Notes under the pieces: model-generated
Told to the model about the DNA's origin: nothing
Database searches by the model: none
The model's input: only the letters and a program-made list of their open reading frames with translations
Program-made: the position numbers and the translations under genes
Part shown: in pieces, positions 6,497-13,321 of the stretch
Layout: each line of letters opens with the position of its first letter
Position numbering within the stretch: position 1 is the stretch's first letter
Origin: a virus
Length of the DNA stretch: 41,369 nucleotides
IMG/VR virus record: IMGVR_UViG_3300018432_000024
Coordinates: 1 to 41,369 of that record
Direction: 5' to 3' (one strand)

Positions 6497-7093
6497 TTAA
6501 CCTTTCACGTAGGTGTACACATAGAGAATGAGGGCCCCAAAGGCCATGAAGAACATAATCGGAGTTAAGATGTTCCTTTCCACCTCACCTCCTACACGGA
6601 ATCTTAGCGGCGAAGGAACTTTAACATCATACCATCTTTTTCCTTGAACCTTAACCGGCCACAGGAGGGGGAGACCGGACAGGGATGCGAAGTCTCCGAG
6701 GAGATGGGCCAGGTTACCGACAAGGAAAGCAGAGGCTAGGAAGAAGGCGTCTGCGTTTGTGGGTAGAAGAGCTAGATAGAGGAGGACAGAAGTTCCCAAG
6801 ATATACAGGGGGGTGTGGGACAAGCCCCGATGGATTCTCGCCTCCCGGTAGTCTAGGGGGGTCTGAGTCTTTCTGTAGAACCACCCTGCCAGCTTCCTAG
6901 TTAGGAAAGACATGAAAGTAGTAAGAGGTGGGAGGAAGCGGGTTAGTTTCCCTTTACCGTCCAGATCCGGCCACAGGGAAGTAACGACGACAATCAGGGA
7001 CCAGGTGGCCATGTCTACGGGCGGCAAGGACAGCGCAGAAGCGGAGGTAAATGCTACCCCCGCCCCCATCAGCATGTGTCCACGGTATTCCAT
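6497..7093 (-). CDS. YdjM/DUF457-type membrane-bound metal-dependent hydrolase
   Basis: 198 residues with several membrane helices. Family hallmarks are visible: N-terminal RGHMLMGAG, PDLDGKG after the second hydrophobic stretch, HRGLSHT (about 89-95) and GNLAHLLGDFAS. These His and Asp residues form the presumed metal site of the YdjM family, whose physiological substrate is unsettled. A phage copy in one unit with an FtsK-like ATPase suggests an envelope-associated role, for instance altering lipids or DNA passage, but this is inference. Confidence 0.82.
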   Translation of the reverse strand: MEYRGHMLMGAGVAFTSASALSLPPVDMATWSLIVVVTSLWPDLDGKGKLTRFLPPLTTFMSFLTRKLAGWFYRKTQTPLDYREARIHRGLSHTPLYILGTSVLLYLALLPTNADAFFLASAFLVGNLAHLLGDFASLSGLPLLWPVKVQGKRWYDVKVPSPLRFRVGGEVERNILTPIMFFMAFGALILYVYTYVKG

Positions 7094-7100
7094 CTTTGGA

Positions 7101-7244
7101 TTATAGCATACGTGAGCGGATTTCGTCTAGTAGCCGAACCGCATCCGCTGACCAAAGGTCGACTTCCGGATCTCTCCGTAACCCAAAGGAAGCGATATGC
7201 CACATTGAATACTCTAGCTGGTCTAACAACTCTTGGTTACTCAT
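7101..7244 (-). CDS. Small hypothetical protein
   Basis: 47 residues (MSNQELLDQLEYSMW...). Its ATG overlaps the stop of the preceding gene by 8 nt (ATGAGTAA), and it ends just before the YdjM-like start, so it fits the operon. Helical, with DAVRLLDEIRSRML at the end. No family recognised. Confidence 0.65.
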   Translation of the reverse strand: MSNQELLDQLEYSMWHIASFGLRRDPEVDLWSADAVRLLDEIRSRML

Positions 7245-7761
7245 AGATGTCTCCCGATAGTTCTCCGGAGTCTCCGCGCCAGCGGCCTACTAACCGGGTT
7301 CCCCTAATTACATGGTGCCAAGCGGAAGAGGGGTGCTCTTCTCGACTACACTCGATAACCCCTAGTTGCTCCCCTAAATCTAGTATTTCACCGCAGGGGC
7401 TCTCTGCCGGGTCGTAGGGGATCTCGTCGCCCACCTGTAGATCCTCCAGTAAATCTTTCTCGAAGTCCATTACGGTGATGCCGCTATCTCCTTCGTCTAA
7501 GTCTACATCGTCCCCATCTATTTCAGCTATTAAACCCGAAATTTGATCTAAAGCAGCTCTGATCCCAGGGATATGGGAGACCTTCGCTAAAGATTGAAAC
7601 TCGTCTAAGTATTCATACACATCCCAGAAGGTTCGGTATCGCATCTTCTCGGCAAGAGTGTAAATGTAGTAAGAAAGTTGGGTATAAGCCTCCGGGGGTT
7701 TTTCGTCACCCATAACCTTAGATATAGTTTCTGAGATTTCTTTTACCGTATCGTCAATCAC
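7237..7761 (-). CDS. Acidic hypothetical protein
   Basis: 174 residues, strongly acidic, with a helical first half and an Asp/Glu-rich centre (EIDGDDVDLDEGDSG). The C-terminus has a short beta-like segment with HHVIRGTRLVGRW. Acidic phage proteins can mimic DNA, but nothing here proves that. It is tightly spaced from 7763-7999 and overlaps the next gene. Confidence 0.7.
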   Translation of the reverse strand: MIDDTVKEISETISKVMGDEKPPEAYTQLSYYIYTLAEKMRYRTFWDVYEYLDEFQSLAKVSHIPGIRAALDQISGLIAEIDGDDVDLDEGDSGITVMDFEKDLLEDLQVGDEIPYDPAESPCGEILDLGEQLGVIECSREEHPSSAWHHVIRGTRLVGRWRGDSGELSGDIYE

Positions 7762-7762
7762 G

Positions 7763-7999
7763 TTACACTCCCGCTACGTTTCCCAGGGACAGCGCTTTCT
7801 TCAAGAGTCCTTTGGCTAAGGTGTGTCTTCCTTCACGGTGCTCCTCCATAGCCACCCGTTCCAAGACACTACGGGCGTACATTAATGAGTACAACTTGAC
7901 TTCAACGAGCTGATTGGGGGTTAAAGTGTCCTGGAAGTAAGCCCCCCAAGTGATGAGTTGGTCGATACTTTCACTGGTTTGTTGTTCCGCTGTTGTCAT
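7763..7999 (-). CDS. Small helical hypothetical protein
   Basis: 78 residues, ATG at 7999 with an excellent GGAGGTGA SD. Predicted all-helical (SIDQLITWGAYFQ, LVEVKLYSLMYARSVLERV, TLAKGLLKKALSL). It overlaps the preceding zinc protein by 29 nt. No family recognised. Confidence 0.68.
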   Translation of the reverse strand: MTTAEQQTSESIDQLITWGAYFQDTLTPNQLVEVKLYSLMYARSVLERVAMEEHREGRHTLAKGLLKKALSLGNVAGV

Positions 8000-8156
8000 T
8001 GGAAATCACCTCCGGGTGAATGAACGTCTTATGGTTAGGATGTACTGCAATATATCTGACTGTAGGGTCTATGACTACCTCGAAGTCAAAAGCTTCGCCG
8101 GGTTTGAAGGTTTTGCCACAGGCGGGACAGCTGTGTTGTCGATCAGCGAGTGTCAT
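7971..8156 (-). CDS. Small zinc-binding protein
   Basis: 61 residues from the ATG at 8156, which overlaps the stop of the upstream gene (ATGA). It contains CPACGKTFKPGEAFDFEVV and HPNHKTFIH, a plausible Cys2His2-type zinc site. The longer frame to 8192 lies within the previous gene and is not needed. Confidence 0.65.
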   Translation of the reverse strand: MTLADRQHSCPACGKTFKPGEAFDFEVVIDPTVRYIAVHPNHKTFIHPEVISNDNSGTTNQ

Positions 8157-8374
8157 GATCGTTCCACTCCTTCTAGCTCCCAAGTGTGCCAATTAGTTGC
8201 CTGCTCTTTGTCGATCCAAAACTGTTCGTTTGGGTCCAGGGAAGAGAGATAGGTTCCATCCCAACTGCCTTCGTACTGTACCAGGAGCCGGGTGGCTTCC
8301 TCTGCATAAACCCCGAACTGGGCTGTCCCCGCACCATATCTAGCGATGTATGCGTATCCGAATCGCTCTGACAT
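8153..8374 (-). CDS. Micro-protein, strand-rich
   Basis: 73 residues: AYIARYG, AQFGVYAEEATRLLVQY, TYLSSLD, FWIDKEQATNWHTWEL. Size and strand/helix order resemble the other micro-proteins. Coupled to its neighbours (9-nt gap upstream, 4-nt overlap downstream). Confidence 0.65.
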   Translation of the reverse strand: MSERFGYAYIARYGAGTAQFGVYAEEATRLLVQYEGSWDGTYLSSLDPNEQFWIDKEQATNWHTWELEGVERS

Positions 8375-8382
8375 GACTACTC

Positions 8383-8634
8383 CTACTTGTCGTAGTTGAT
8401 GGGTTCGTCGTCCCGGAAGCTGTATGGCTGTGTCTCATACTCTACACGAGTCTTAGCTGAAAGTCTCGTAGCATATTTAACTCCACTGCTCGCACTCTCC
8501 AGCGAGAGGGCTACATTCCCGCCGGGGGCTTCTTCGCTGTTGATAACAACCCAGTCTAGAGTACTTTGAGCCAGGCGAATAAGGTCCCCTGGTTCTACGT
8601 CTTCGGCTCTTTTCAAATCCCATTGGTCCCGCAT
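8383..8634 (-). CDS. Small hypothetical protein
   Basis: 83 residues from the ATG at 8634 (MRDQWDLKRAEDVEPGDLIRL). This start overlaps the stop of the 8759 gene (TGATG) and is preferred over one at 8676 inside it. VEPGDLIRLAQSTLDWVVINSEE suggests a small beta barrel of SH3/OB type. Unknown function. Confidence 0.65.
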   Translation of the reverse strand: MRDQWDLKRAEDVEPGDLIRLAQSTLDWVVINSEEAPGGNVALSLESASSGVKYATRLSAKTRVEYETQPYSFRDDEPINYDK

Positions 8635-8759
8635 CACTCTGACACCCCGTCCTCTAGCTCTTTCCAAAGAAACCATTCAGGAACTTTGCCTACTGGTTGC
8701 TCGTCCGACATATGTTCTAGGAACTCTTCGGCTTGTTGTTCGAAATCTCTTTCACTCAT
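8634..8759 (-). CDS. Short leader gene of the FtsK unit
   Basis: 41 residues (MSERDFEQQAEEFLEHM...), acidic and helical. It has no SD; the ATG lies exactly 6 nt after a -10 box, so the mRNA is predicted to be leaderless. It overlaps the next gene and opens the unit 8759 to 4302. Confidence 0.62.
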   Translation of the reverse strand: MSERDFEQQAEEFLEHMSDEQPVGKVPEWFLWKELEDGVSE

Positions 8760-8765
8760 AAAATG

Positions 8766-8794
8766 AGAATAGCCCCTGCGCACGGGAGTCGCAA
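8766..8794 (-). promoter_or_regulatory. Leaderless promoter of the FtsK unit
   Basis: Minus strand: TTGCGA (8794-8789), 17-nt spacer, TATTCT (8771-8766), six bases (CATTTT), then the ATG at 8759. The -35 and -10 lie in the two arms of the hairpin at 8769-8801. Confidence 0.65.
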
Positions 8795-8801
8795 GGGCTA
8801 T
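8769..8801 (-). terminator. Hairpin between two leftward units
   Basis: ATAGCCC (8769-8775) with GGGCTAT (8795-8801), extended by TGCG/CGCA inside. It follows the 8823-9077 gene and overlaps the promoter of the next unit. Confidence 0.6.
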
Positions 8802-8822
8802 AGGTCTCTAGTTATCTAGTTG

Positions 8823-9077
8823 TTACTTGGCTCTACTTTCTATCTGCGAGAGCTTCGCATCCACCAAAGACAGTTCATGCAGCCAGATCTCGACGATAGG
8901 ATATTCGGCTTTGCGTAGCAGGGCATCCAGTTTCTTATCCAGGAACTTAAGCGCCTTCTTATCCGTAACTGAGAGGGTCCTAGCCTCTGTGTACCTAATG
9001 AGGCTTTTGCTGTAGGCAATCTGAGCCTGACGGCCCTTGTAGCTTGACGCTGGTCGGGACAAGTTCGACTCCCACAT
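8823..9077 (-). CDS. Helical hypothetical protein
   Basis: 84 residues, predicted coiled or helical (VTDKKALKFLDKKLDALLRK, EIWLHELSLVDAKLSQIES). SD AAGGA before the ATG. Last gene of the polymerase unit, followed by the hairpin at 8769-8801. No family recognised. Confidence 0.68.
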   Translation of the reverse strand: MWESNLSRPASSYKGRQAQIAYSKSLIRYTEARTLSVTDKKALKFLDKKLDALLRKAEYPIVEIWLHELSLVDAKLSQIESRAK

Positions 9078-9089
9078 GACTAGTATTCC

Positions 9090-9734
9090 TTAGCGGTGGA
9101 GGAGGTACGAGTTTAAGGCGAACTGGGTTTTGTAGAAACGATCTAGCACAATATCCAGCTCCTCCTCCGTGTGTTTGCGGTTGAAAACCTTCTGAAACAA
9201 CTCGTATGCGTCATCGTGCTCTTTGACGAGCCTCTGCTTCTCGGTATCAGTCACAACGGTCTCCTGCTCTTTAAGCTTCTTTTTGACGTGCTCTGCGGCT
9301 GCTAGATTGAAGGCTACCGCAACCGCATGGTCTTCGTCAATCTCTCCCTCCAGCCATTGCATGAAGTGACGAAAGGCGGAGGACTTAAATCTTTCTAGCT
9401 CAGCTTCACTGTTCGCCAACTGCCAGTTATTCGCCCCATACTTCTCAGCTCCCCGAGTCATCAAGGCCGCCCAGCGAGAGAGGAAGTCGCGATCTAGGAG
9501 CATATAATCCGGTTTACCCTGTTGAGTGTCTCGGCGCATGCCGCTGGGGTACTCTTCTCGCTTCCCTGAATCTTTGGTTACAAACATTTGACGCGCCCGT
9601 TCCTCTCTTACCAATCGTATCGCTTCCGCCCAGTGTTTCTGTTCGTTTTCTTCTCTTGCTGCTTTCCATCGGGATGCTATCTCATCCATACTAGCTTTCC
9701 AGACGATAGCCAGTGGCGAAGGTTCTTTCCACAT
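9090..9734 (-). CDS. DUF5664 / dGTP_diPhyd_N-like protein
   Basis: 214 residues. The centre (about 68-150) matches the DUF5664 family, annotated as the N-terminal part of dATP/dGTP diphosphohydrolase: DTQQGKPDYMLLDRDFL, RWAALMTRGAEKYGANNW, then FRHFMQWLEGEIDEDHAVAVAFNLAAAE. The paired E/D residues of the helical bundle resemble MazG-like metal sites. It probably acts on the nucleotide pool during phage replication, which suits its place in the DNA polymerase unit. N- and C-terminal helices (KEQETVVTDTEKQRLVKEHDDAY) are added. It does not by itself imply a modified genome. Confidence 0.78.
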   Translation of the reverse strand: MWKEPSPLAIVWKASMDEIASRWKAAREENEQKHWAEAIRLVREERARQMFVTKDSGKREEYPSGMRRDTQQGKPDYMLLDRDFLSRWAALMTRGAEKYGANNWQLANSEAELERFKSSAFRHFMQWLEGEIDEDHAVAVAFNLAAAEHVKKKLKEQETVVTDTEKQRLVKEHDDAYELFQKVFNRKHTEEELDIVLDRFYKTQFALNSYLLHR

Positions 9735-10066
9735 TAGTCCCCCGTCCTTATCGCCTCGGCGGCTTTTAACTCTTTCTTGGCTTCCGTGACTTCGCTCTTA
9801 GCCGCCCGCAGTTCCGTGATAGATGCTTTCCTACCCTGGAAGCGTTGTTGCACGGCCCTGAGAGCCCCGTCAGCGGCCTCTAGCCGTTGGGTGGCATCAA
9901 ACAGACTCTGATTCTTGTAGGCCCTAGCGGCCTCGTGGAGACTCATAGTCCAATCATAGCAGGAAGGGCATAGGATGAAATAGCCTTTGTAAACCTTTAC
10001 ATCACTCACATTGGTGTATAGGTGTGTCAGGCAGGTGGGGCACTGTTGATCCCATTCGGCTTTCAT
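9734..10066 (-). CDS. Zinc finger plus coiled-coil protein
   Basis: 110 residues from the ATG at 10066, which overlaps the upstream stop. A four-Cys zinc ribbon (CPTCLTHLY, then ILCPSCYDW) is followed by a long charged coiled coil (ATQRLEAADGALRAVQQRF to the end). A longer frame to 10177 lies inside the previous gene. Unknown role. Confidence 0.7.
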   Translation of the reverse strand: MKAEWDQQCPTCLTHLYTNVSDVKVYKGYFILCPSCYDWTMSLHEAARAYKNQSLFDATQRLEAADGALRAVQQRFQGRKASITELRAAKSEVTEAKKELKAAEAIRTGD

Positions 10067-10242
10067 TCCTGAATCTCCGTCCAAAGGTGAAGAGGAACTG
10101 AACCATCTGGTTCTAGTCCCTGATCTTTCCGCCACTGTAACACATCGTCTTTGTCGTACCCAAAAAACTCGGCACAACAGTCACAGAATAACGCAGCAGC
10201 CTTGTTGAACTGCTCCTGTAAAGGAGCATCTTTCTTAGGCAT
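10063..10242 (-). CDS. Small Cys-rich protein
   Basis: 59 residues (MPKKDAPLQEQFNKAA, then LFCDCCAEFFGYDKDDV and PLHLWTEIQE). The CDCC cluster could bind metal or stay oxidised. It overlaps genes on both sides. No family recognised. Confidence 0.66.
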   Translation of the reverse strand: MPKKDAPLQEQFNKAAALFCDCCAEFFGYDKDDVLQWRKDQGLEPDGSVPLHLWTEIQE

Positions 10243-10399
10243 TCCGGCCCCTATCTGCTAACTCGCTGATAAGGAGAACGATAGCCGCTCCGGCCCAGAC
10301 TATCAAGGGGATGGCAGAGTCAATCAGAGCACCGAAGATCATAGCTCCAGGAAGCAGCAGGAATAGGGCGATAGAAAGGTCCGTTAGTCGCTTCTTCAT
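10235..10399 (-). CDS. Small two-span membrane protein
   Basis: 54 residues from the ATG at 10399 (MKKRLTDLSIALFLLLPG). Two hydrophobic helices (about 8-26 and 31-46) with a short acidic loop, ending ELADRGRNA. The ATG overlaps the stop of the neighbouring membrane gene (ATGA). The longer frame to 10531 is the antiparallel shadow of that gene. Confidence 0.68.
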   Translation of the reverse strand: MKKRLTDLSIALFLLLPGAMIFGALIDSAIPLIVWAGAAIVLLISELADRGRNA

Positions 10400-10569
10400 G
10401 CCCCGTCCCTCGATTCCTTCAGGTACGCCTGAACTCCTGCCGCGAACCAAATAACCGCCAGCAGCACAGTTGAGATCCAAAGGCCCACAGTTACAGTAGT
10501 GAGTAATGAAACACTGACAATGACCGCCCAAGGTAGCAATGTCGCCAAAATGATACGTGTCTTCTTCAT
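10396..10569 (-). CDS. Small two-span membrane protein
   Basis: 57 residues (MKKTRIILATLLPWAVIVSV...) with two hydrophobic helices (about 5-28 and 31-48) and a short KESRDGA tail. It is coupled to the gene before and after by 4-nt overlaps. Together with 10235-10399 it makes a tandem pair of tiny membrane proteins inside the replication unit; possible roles are superinfection exclusion or membrane anchoring. Confidence 0.68.
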   Translation of the reverse strand: MKKTRIILATLLPWAVIVSVSLLTTVTVGLWISTVLLAVIWFAAGVQAYLKESRDGA

Positions 10570-10742
10570 CGTTCCCGACCCTTCCCGTCTAGCATCAGTA
10601 GATAAGTTTCTAACCAGTCATTAAGATTCGTTCGAGCCAACTTATCCCGATCCTTCTGCGAGAAACCTGGGGCCCCGGCTTCCAAGTGCCTGAGGATAGG
10701 GGCATATTTTGGTTCCCCTTGGATAATACGATGATAATACAT
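10566..10742 (-). CDS. Small basic hypothetical protein
   Basis: 58 residues (MYYHRIIQGEPKYAPILRHL...). The ATG overlaps the polymerase stop (TAATG). Helical with many charged residues (KDRDKLARTNLNDWLETYLLM). Unknown function. Confidence 0.66.
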   Translation of the reverse strand: MYYHRIIQGEPKYAPILRHLEAGAPGFSQKDRDKLARTNLNDWLETYLLMLDGKGRER

Positions 10743-12511
10743 TAGTGAGATGCCTCCAGCCAGTTTCTACCCGGTTTACCGGCTTCTAGTGGGAATGGGA
10801 CACGAAGCCCGCTCCTGGGGTTAAAGTCGTGGGCGGCTTCCTCCACTAGTTTCGAGTATTCAACCGCCTTATCCTCTGGGAATGAGAATAGCACAGCGTC
10901 GTGAATAATACCAACTAGCCAGCGAGAGACTCCTCTGTCGAGCCTCAGTAGAAGGTCCACCAACATCTCGCGGGTGGCATTCTGGCCCAGAGTTGCACAA
11001 CCTTGGGTGAAGGCGCGATCAGGGTTAACGGCTAGTTTCCGGCCCCAATCGTTGACGACATAGCCTTTAGTCTGAGCGAACTCGGTGACGTCTTCCTGCC
11101 ACTTGGCTCGACGAGGGTAGGTAGCCGATAGCTTCTTAAGGAACGTATACGCTTCCTGCTGCGTGATACCTGCAGACTGCGCCAGTTTCTTGGCCCCCAT
11201 TCGATAGGCGGTGCCGTGCGTCACCACTTTCGCCTCTTGGCGGCGAGGGTGCTTACCTTTAACAAACTCGGCAGAGGGCCAAAGCAGCGAGGCCGTCGCA
11301 TTATGCGCGTCTTTAGCAATGTAGTCATCGTAAAACCGCTCGTCACCCGAGTACCCCGCAACCGCTCTCGAATCGGCGGCCTGGAAATCGAACTCCACCA
11401 GCGAGAACCCCTCTGGGGCAGATAGAATCGCCTTGTCATTAGCCCCGTCCCCACGGGCCCCTATGACTGTCAAACCAGGATCATGAAACGAAAACCTGGC
11501 CGTCTGCTGCAAGGCCGTAATACCTGGATGAACCTTGCCATCTTTATGCATGTTGTTCAGTAGTGTCTCAGGAGTCATGCGAGCACCCGAGATAGCCGCT
11601 AGGGACTGTGCGAGAGACTCAGCCTCGTCTCCCCTACCCTCAGCGGTGGCCAAGATCTCCTTGCCACCTAGGGACGGGTTACCAGTCTTAGTTTTAGGCA
11701 GGTCCTCGCGTTGGATACCCACAGATTCCAAGGCAGCAAAGACCGCCTCCTTACCCGGCTTGGTTCGTAAAGGGGCCTTGCCCTCAGTTGGTAAACCAAA
11801 CTTTTCGTGTAACAAGGCCAGGTGCTTATTCTTGCGGTCGTTCAGGATCTCTAGCCGCGCATAAGCCTTATCCACGTCAATAACAATCCCGTTACGAGAG
11901 CACTGGGCCAAGATGCCATATAGGCGTTGCTCACGGGCCCGGTACTCGTCCCAAGGGACACGGGTTCTCATAGCGGTAGCCAGCTCACGAGAGGCTTTAA
12001 CGTCGCCTATGAGATAGGTGCGGAAGTCATCGTTATCCAAAGGGATAAGGTCGAAGCCCCCAAACTGCTTAGCGAGGGCTTTGAGGTCTTGAGTCTTAGT
12101 AGATGTGCCCCAGCGATTAGCCATCTCGTCTAGCCCGTAGTAAGACATCGCCTGTCGCGGGCCACTGATGAGACGTTTCCGCCCGTGGCGATCTGTAAAC
12201 ATATCCGGATAAGGTTCGATAATGGGGGCATCGGCCCAAGTATCGTATACCTTGCCATCCAAAGCCATGTGAAACGGCTCTAGCGAATTCTTGCCGAACA
12301 GCGCTGTGAGGTCGAAGGCGTGGATATTGTGGCCTATAACGAGGTCGGCTTGCCTGATTTCTTCACGCATCTCTTCGATGTCATCCGTCAGACGAACCCC
12401 CCCGGTCCCCCAAGCATAGCCGCCGAGACGAAAGAACTGCTCGGGAGACATGTTCCACAGCTCATCAGCGCTGTGAGTCTCTATGTCGAAGAACAAAACC
12501 TTTTTTGCCAT
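10742..12511 (-). CDS. Family A DNA polymerase with 3'-5' exonuclease
   Basis: 589 residues, normal for phage PolA. Exonuclease motifs: DIE (D9, E11), HNIHAFD (N62, D67) and TYLIGD (Y166, D170). Polymerase motifs: motif A DFQAADSR (375-382), motif B around RRQEAKVVTHGTAYRMG (423-439, K428), motif C HDA (537-539). Motif C normally reads HDE; here the Glu is Ala while the metal-binding Asp538 stays. No 5'-3' nuclease domain is present. It replicates the phage genome with the prim-pol/helicase at 13377-15689. Its unit starts at the small gene 12720 under a leaderless promoter, and six small genes follow in tight coupling. Confidence 0.95.
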   Translation of the reverse strand: MAKKVLFFDIETHSADELWNMSPEQFFRLGGYAWGTGGVRLTDDIEEMREEIRQADLVIGHNIHAFDLTALFGKNSLEPFHMALDGKVYDTWADAPIIEPYPDMFTDRHGRKRLISGPRQAMSYYGLDEMANRWGTSTKTQDLKALAKQFGGFDLIPLDNDDFRTYLIGDVKASRELATAMRTRVPWDEYRAREQRLYGILAQCSRNGIVIDVDKAYARLEILNDRKNKHLALLHEKFGLPTEGKAPLRTKPGKEAVFAALESVGIQREDLPKTKTGNPSLGGKEILATAEGRGDEAESLAQSLAAISGARMTPETLLNNMHKDGKVHPGITALQQTARFSFHDPGLTVIGARGDGANDKAILSAPEGFSLVEFDFQAADSRAVAGYSGDERFYDDYIAKDAHNATASLLWPSAEFVKGKHPRRQEAKVVTHGTAYRMGAKKLAQSAGITQQEAYTFLKKLSATYPRRAKWQEDVTEFAQTKGYVVNDWGRKLAVNPDRAFTQGCATLGQNATREMLVDLLLRLDRGVSRWLVGIIHDAVLFSFPEDKAVEYSKLVEEAAHDFNPRSGLRVPFPLEAGKPGRNWLEASH

Positions 12512-12513
12512 AT

Positions 12514-12720
12514 CTAATCCTTAACGGCGACTATAGCGTTAGGTAGGATAGTAATACTAATTCCGGAGGGCAGCGATATCGTTACCCCGCGCCACTCCCG
12601 GAATGAGGTTTTTGCATCGATGTCAAAAGTTGAACAATAAACATGATACAACACCGTCTCGTCGTTGGGTGTGAAATCTTCGGGCTTCAGATTGGTTATT
12701 AGAATGGGTACTAGGTTCAT
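12514..12720 (-). CDS. Small hypothetical protein, first gene of the polymerase unit
   Basis: 68 residues, strand-rich (MNLVPILITNL, VLYHVYCST, WRGVTISLPSGISITILPNAIVAV). No SD; the ATG lies 6 nt after a -10 box. It ends 2 nt before the polymerase start, so polymerase translation probably depends on it. Confidence 0.68.
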   Translation of the reverse strand: MNLVPILITNLKPEDFTPNDETVLYHVYCSTFDIDAKTSFREWRGVTISLPSGISITILPNAIVAVKD

Positions 12721-12726
12721 GATTTA

Positions 12727-12755
12727 AGACTACCTTGTCGTATAGAGAAGCGCAA
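12727..12755 (-). promoter_or_regulatory. Leaderless promoter of the polymerase unit
   Basis: Minus strand: TTGCGC (12755-12750), 17-nt spacer, TAGTCT (12732-12727), six bases, then the ATG at 12720. It follows the gene ending at 12760. Confidence 0.62.
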
Positions 12756-12759
12756 GGGG

Positions 12760-13044
12760 CTATTTCCTTTTCTGACACTGTTTACAAACACCGCCTATAC
12801 CCTCCACAGAGCCGGGGTTTTTAGTAAAATTCTTAGGGTCTTTCAGTGTCCTGCACTTAATGCAACGCTTCGGTGTATGGATTAGGTGGGGGTTATTTTG
12901 GTGATGGAGCTTATTCTTCTCCCGTATCGCCTTTGATCGAGTCGCGTGACACCTTTTACAAGACGATGAGTGCTTACCTGTGTTCTTCAAAAAGTAGTAT
13001 TCGGACTCGCTCTTAACCTGGTCGCACACTTTACATTGTTTCAT
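12760..13044 (-). CDS. Double treble-clef zinc finger protein without nuclease core
   Basis: 94 residues from the ATG at 13044. It holds two fingers of one kind: CKVCDQVK...CKRCH (about 4-37) and CIKCRTLKDPKNF...CKQCQKRK (about 66-91), joined by a basic linker. The same finger occurs in the two HNH nucleases at 643 and 16851, but no HNH motif is present here. It may be a regulator or a nuclease remnant. It lies beside the iteron origin, and its promoter overlaps the first iteron, so a link to replication control is possible but unproven. A start at 13128 would add an unlikely hydrophobic extension across the iterons. Confidence 0.68.
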   Translation of the reverse strand: MKQCKVCDQVKSESEYYFLKNTGKHSSSCKRCHATRSKAIREKNKLHHQNNPHLIHTPKRCIKCRTLKDPKNFTKNPGSVEGIGGVCKQCQKRK

Positions 13045-13050
13045 GGGTTT

Positions 13051-13080
13051 AGGGTACCGCAAACCCGGCGGGGTAGATAA
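13051..13080 (-). promoter_or_regulatory. Possible leaderless promoter overlapping an iteron
   Basis: Minus strand: TACCCT (13056-13051), six bases, then the ATG at 13044, with no SD. The best -35 is TTATCT at 18 nt (13080-13075), which lies inside the iteron 13071-13080. The -35 is weak. Confidence 0.35.
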
Positions 13081-13321
13081 CAGGGGTAGATAAATGAAGT
13101 AGATAAGCTTTTTTGATTCGGTTTCCACTTCTTTGTGTTCAGCTCAACATTGCATGAGGAACGAATTGACTTTTAGAGCCTTATCTACCCATCTTATCTA
13201 CCCTTTACTATATTTTACCTGTTCAGAGACTTATAAATATTAAATAATAACTAAAAATAGAGTAAATAGGGGTAGATAAGAAAGCTGGAAGGGTAGATAA
13301 ATGGCCGGGAGGGGTAGATTA
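13071..13321. repeat. Iteron array, putative replication origin
   Basis: The 10-mer GGGTAGATAA occurs on the plus strand at 13071, 13084, 13270 and 13291, with near copies at 13097 (AAGTAGATAA) and 13312 (GGGTAGATTA). It occurs inverted at 13181-13190 and 13194-13203. Spacing is regular: 13 bp in the left cluster and the inverted pair, 21 bp (two helical turns) in the right cluster. An A+T-rich block (about 13204-13268) separates the inverted pair from the right cluster. Iterons plus an A+T-rich unwinding block beside a prim-pol/helicase gene are the usual make-up of a plasmid or P4-type origin. Confidence 0.8.

Noticed and set aside
9090-9734. Z-genome (2-aminoadenine) phage hypothesis from the DUF5664-like gene
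   Set aside because: No PurZ-like adenylosuccinate synthetase or dATP triphosphohydrolase of the DatZ type is recognisable in the window.
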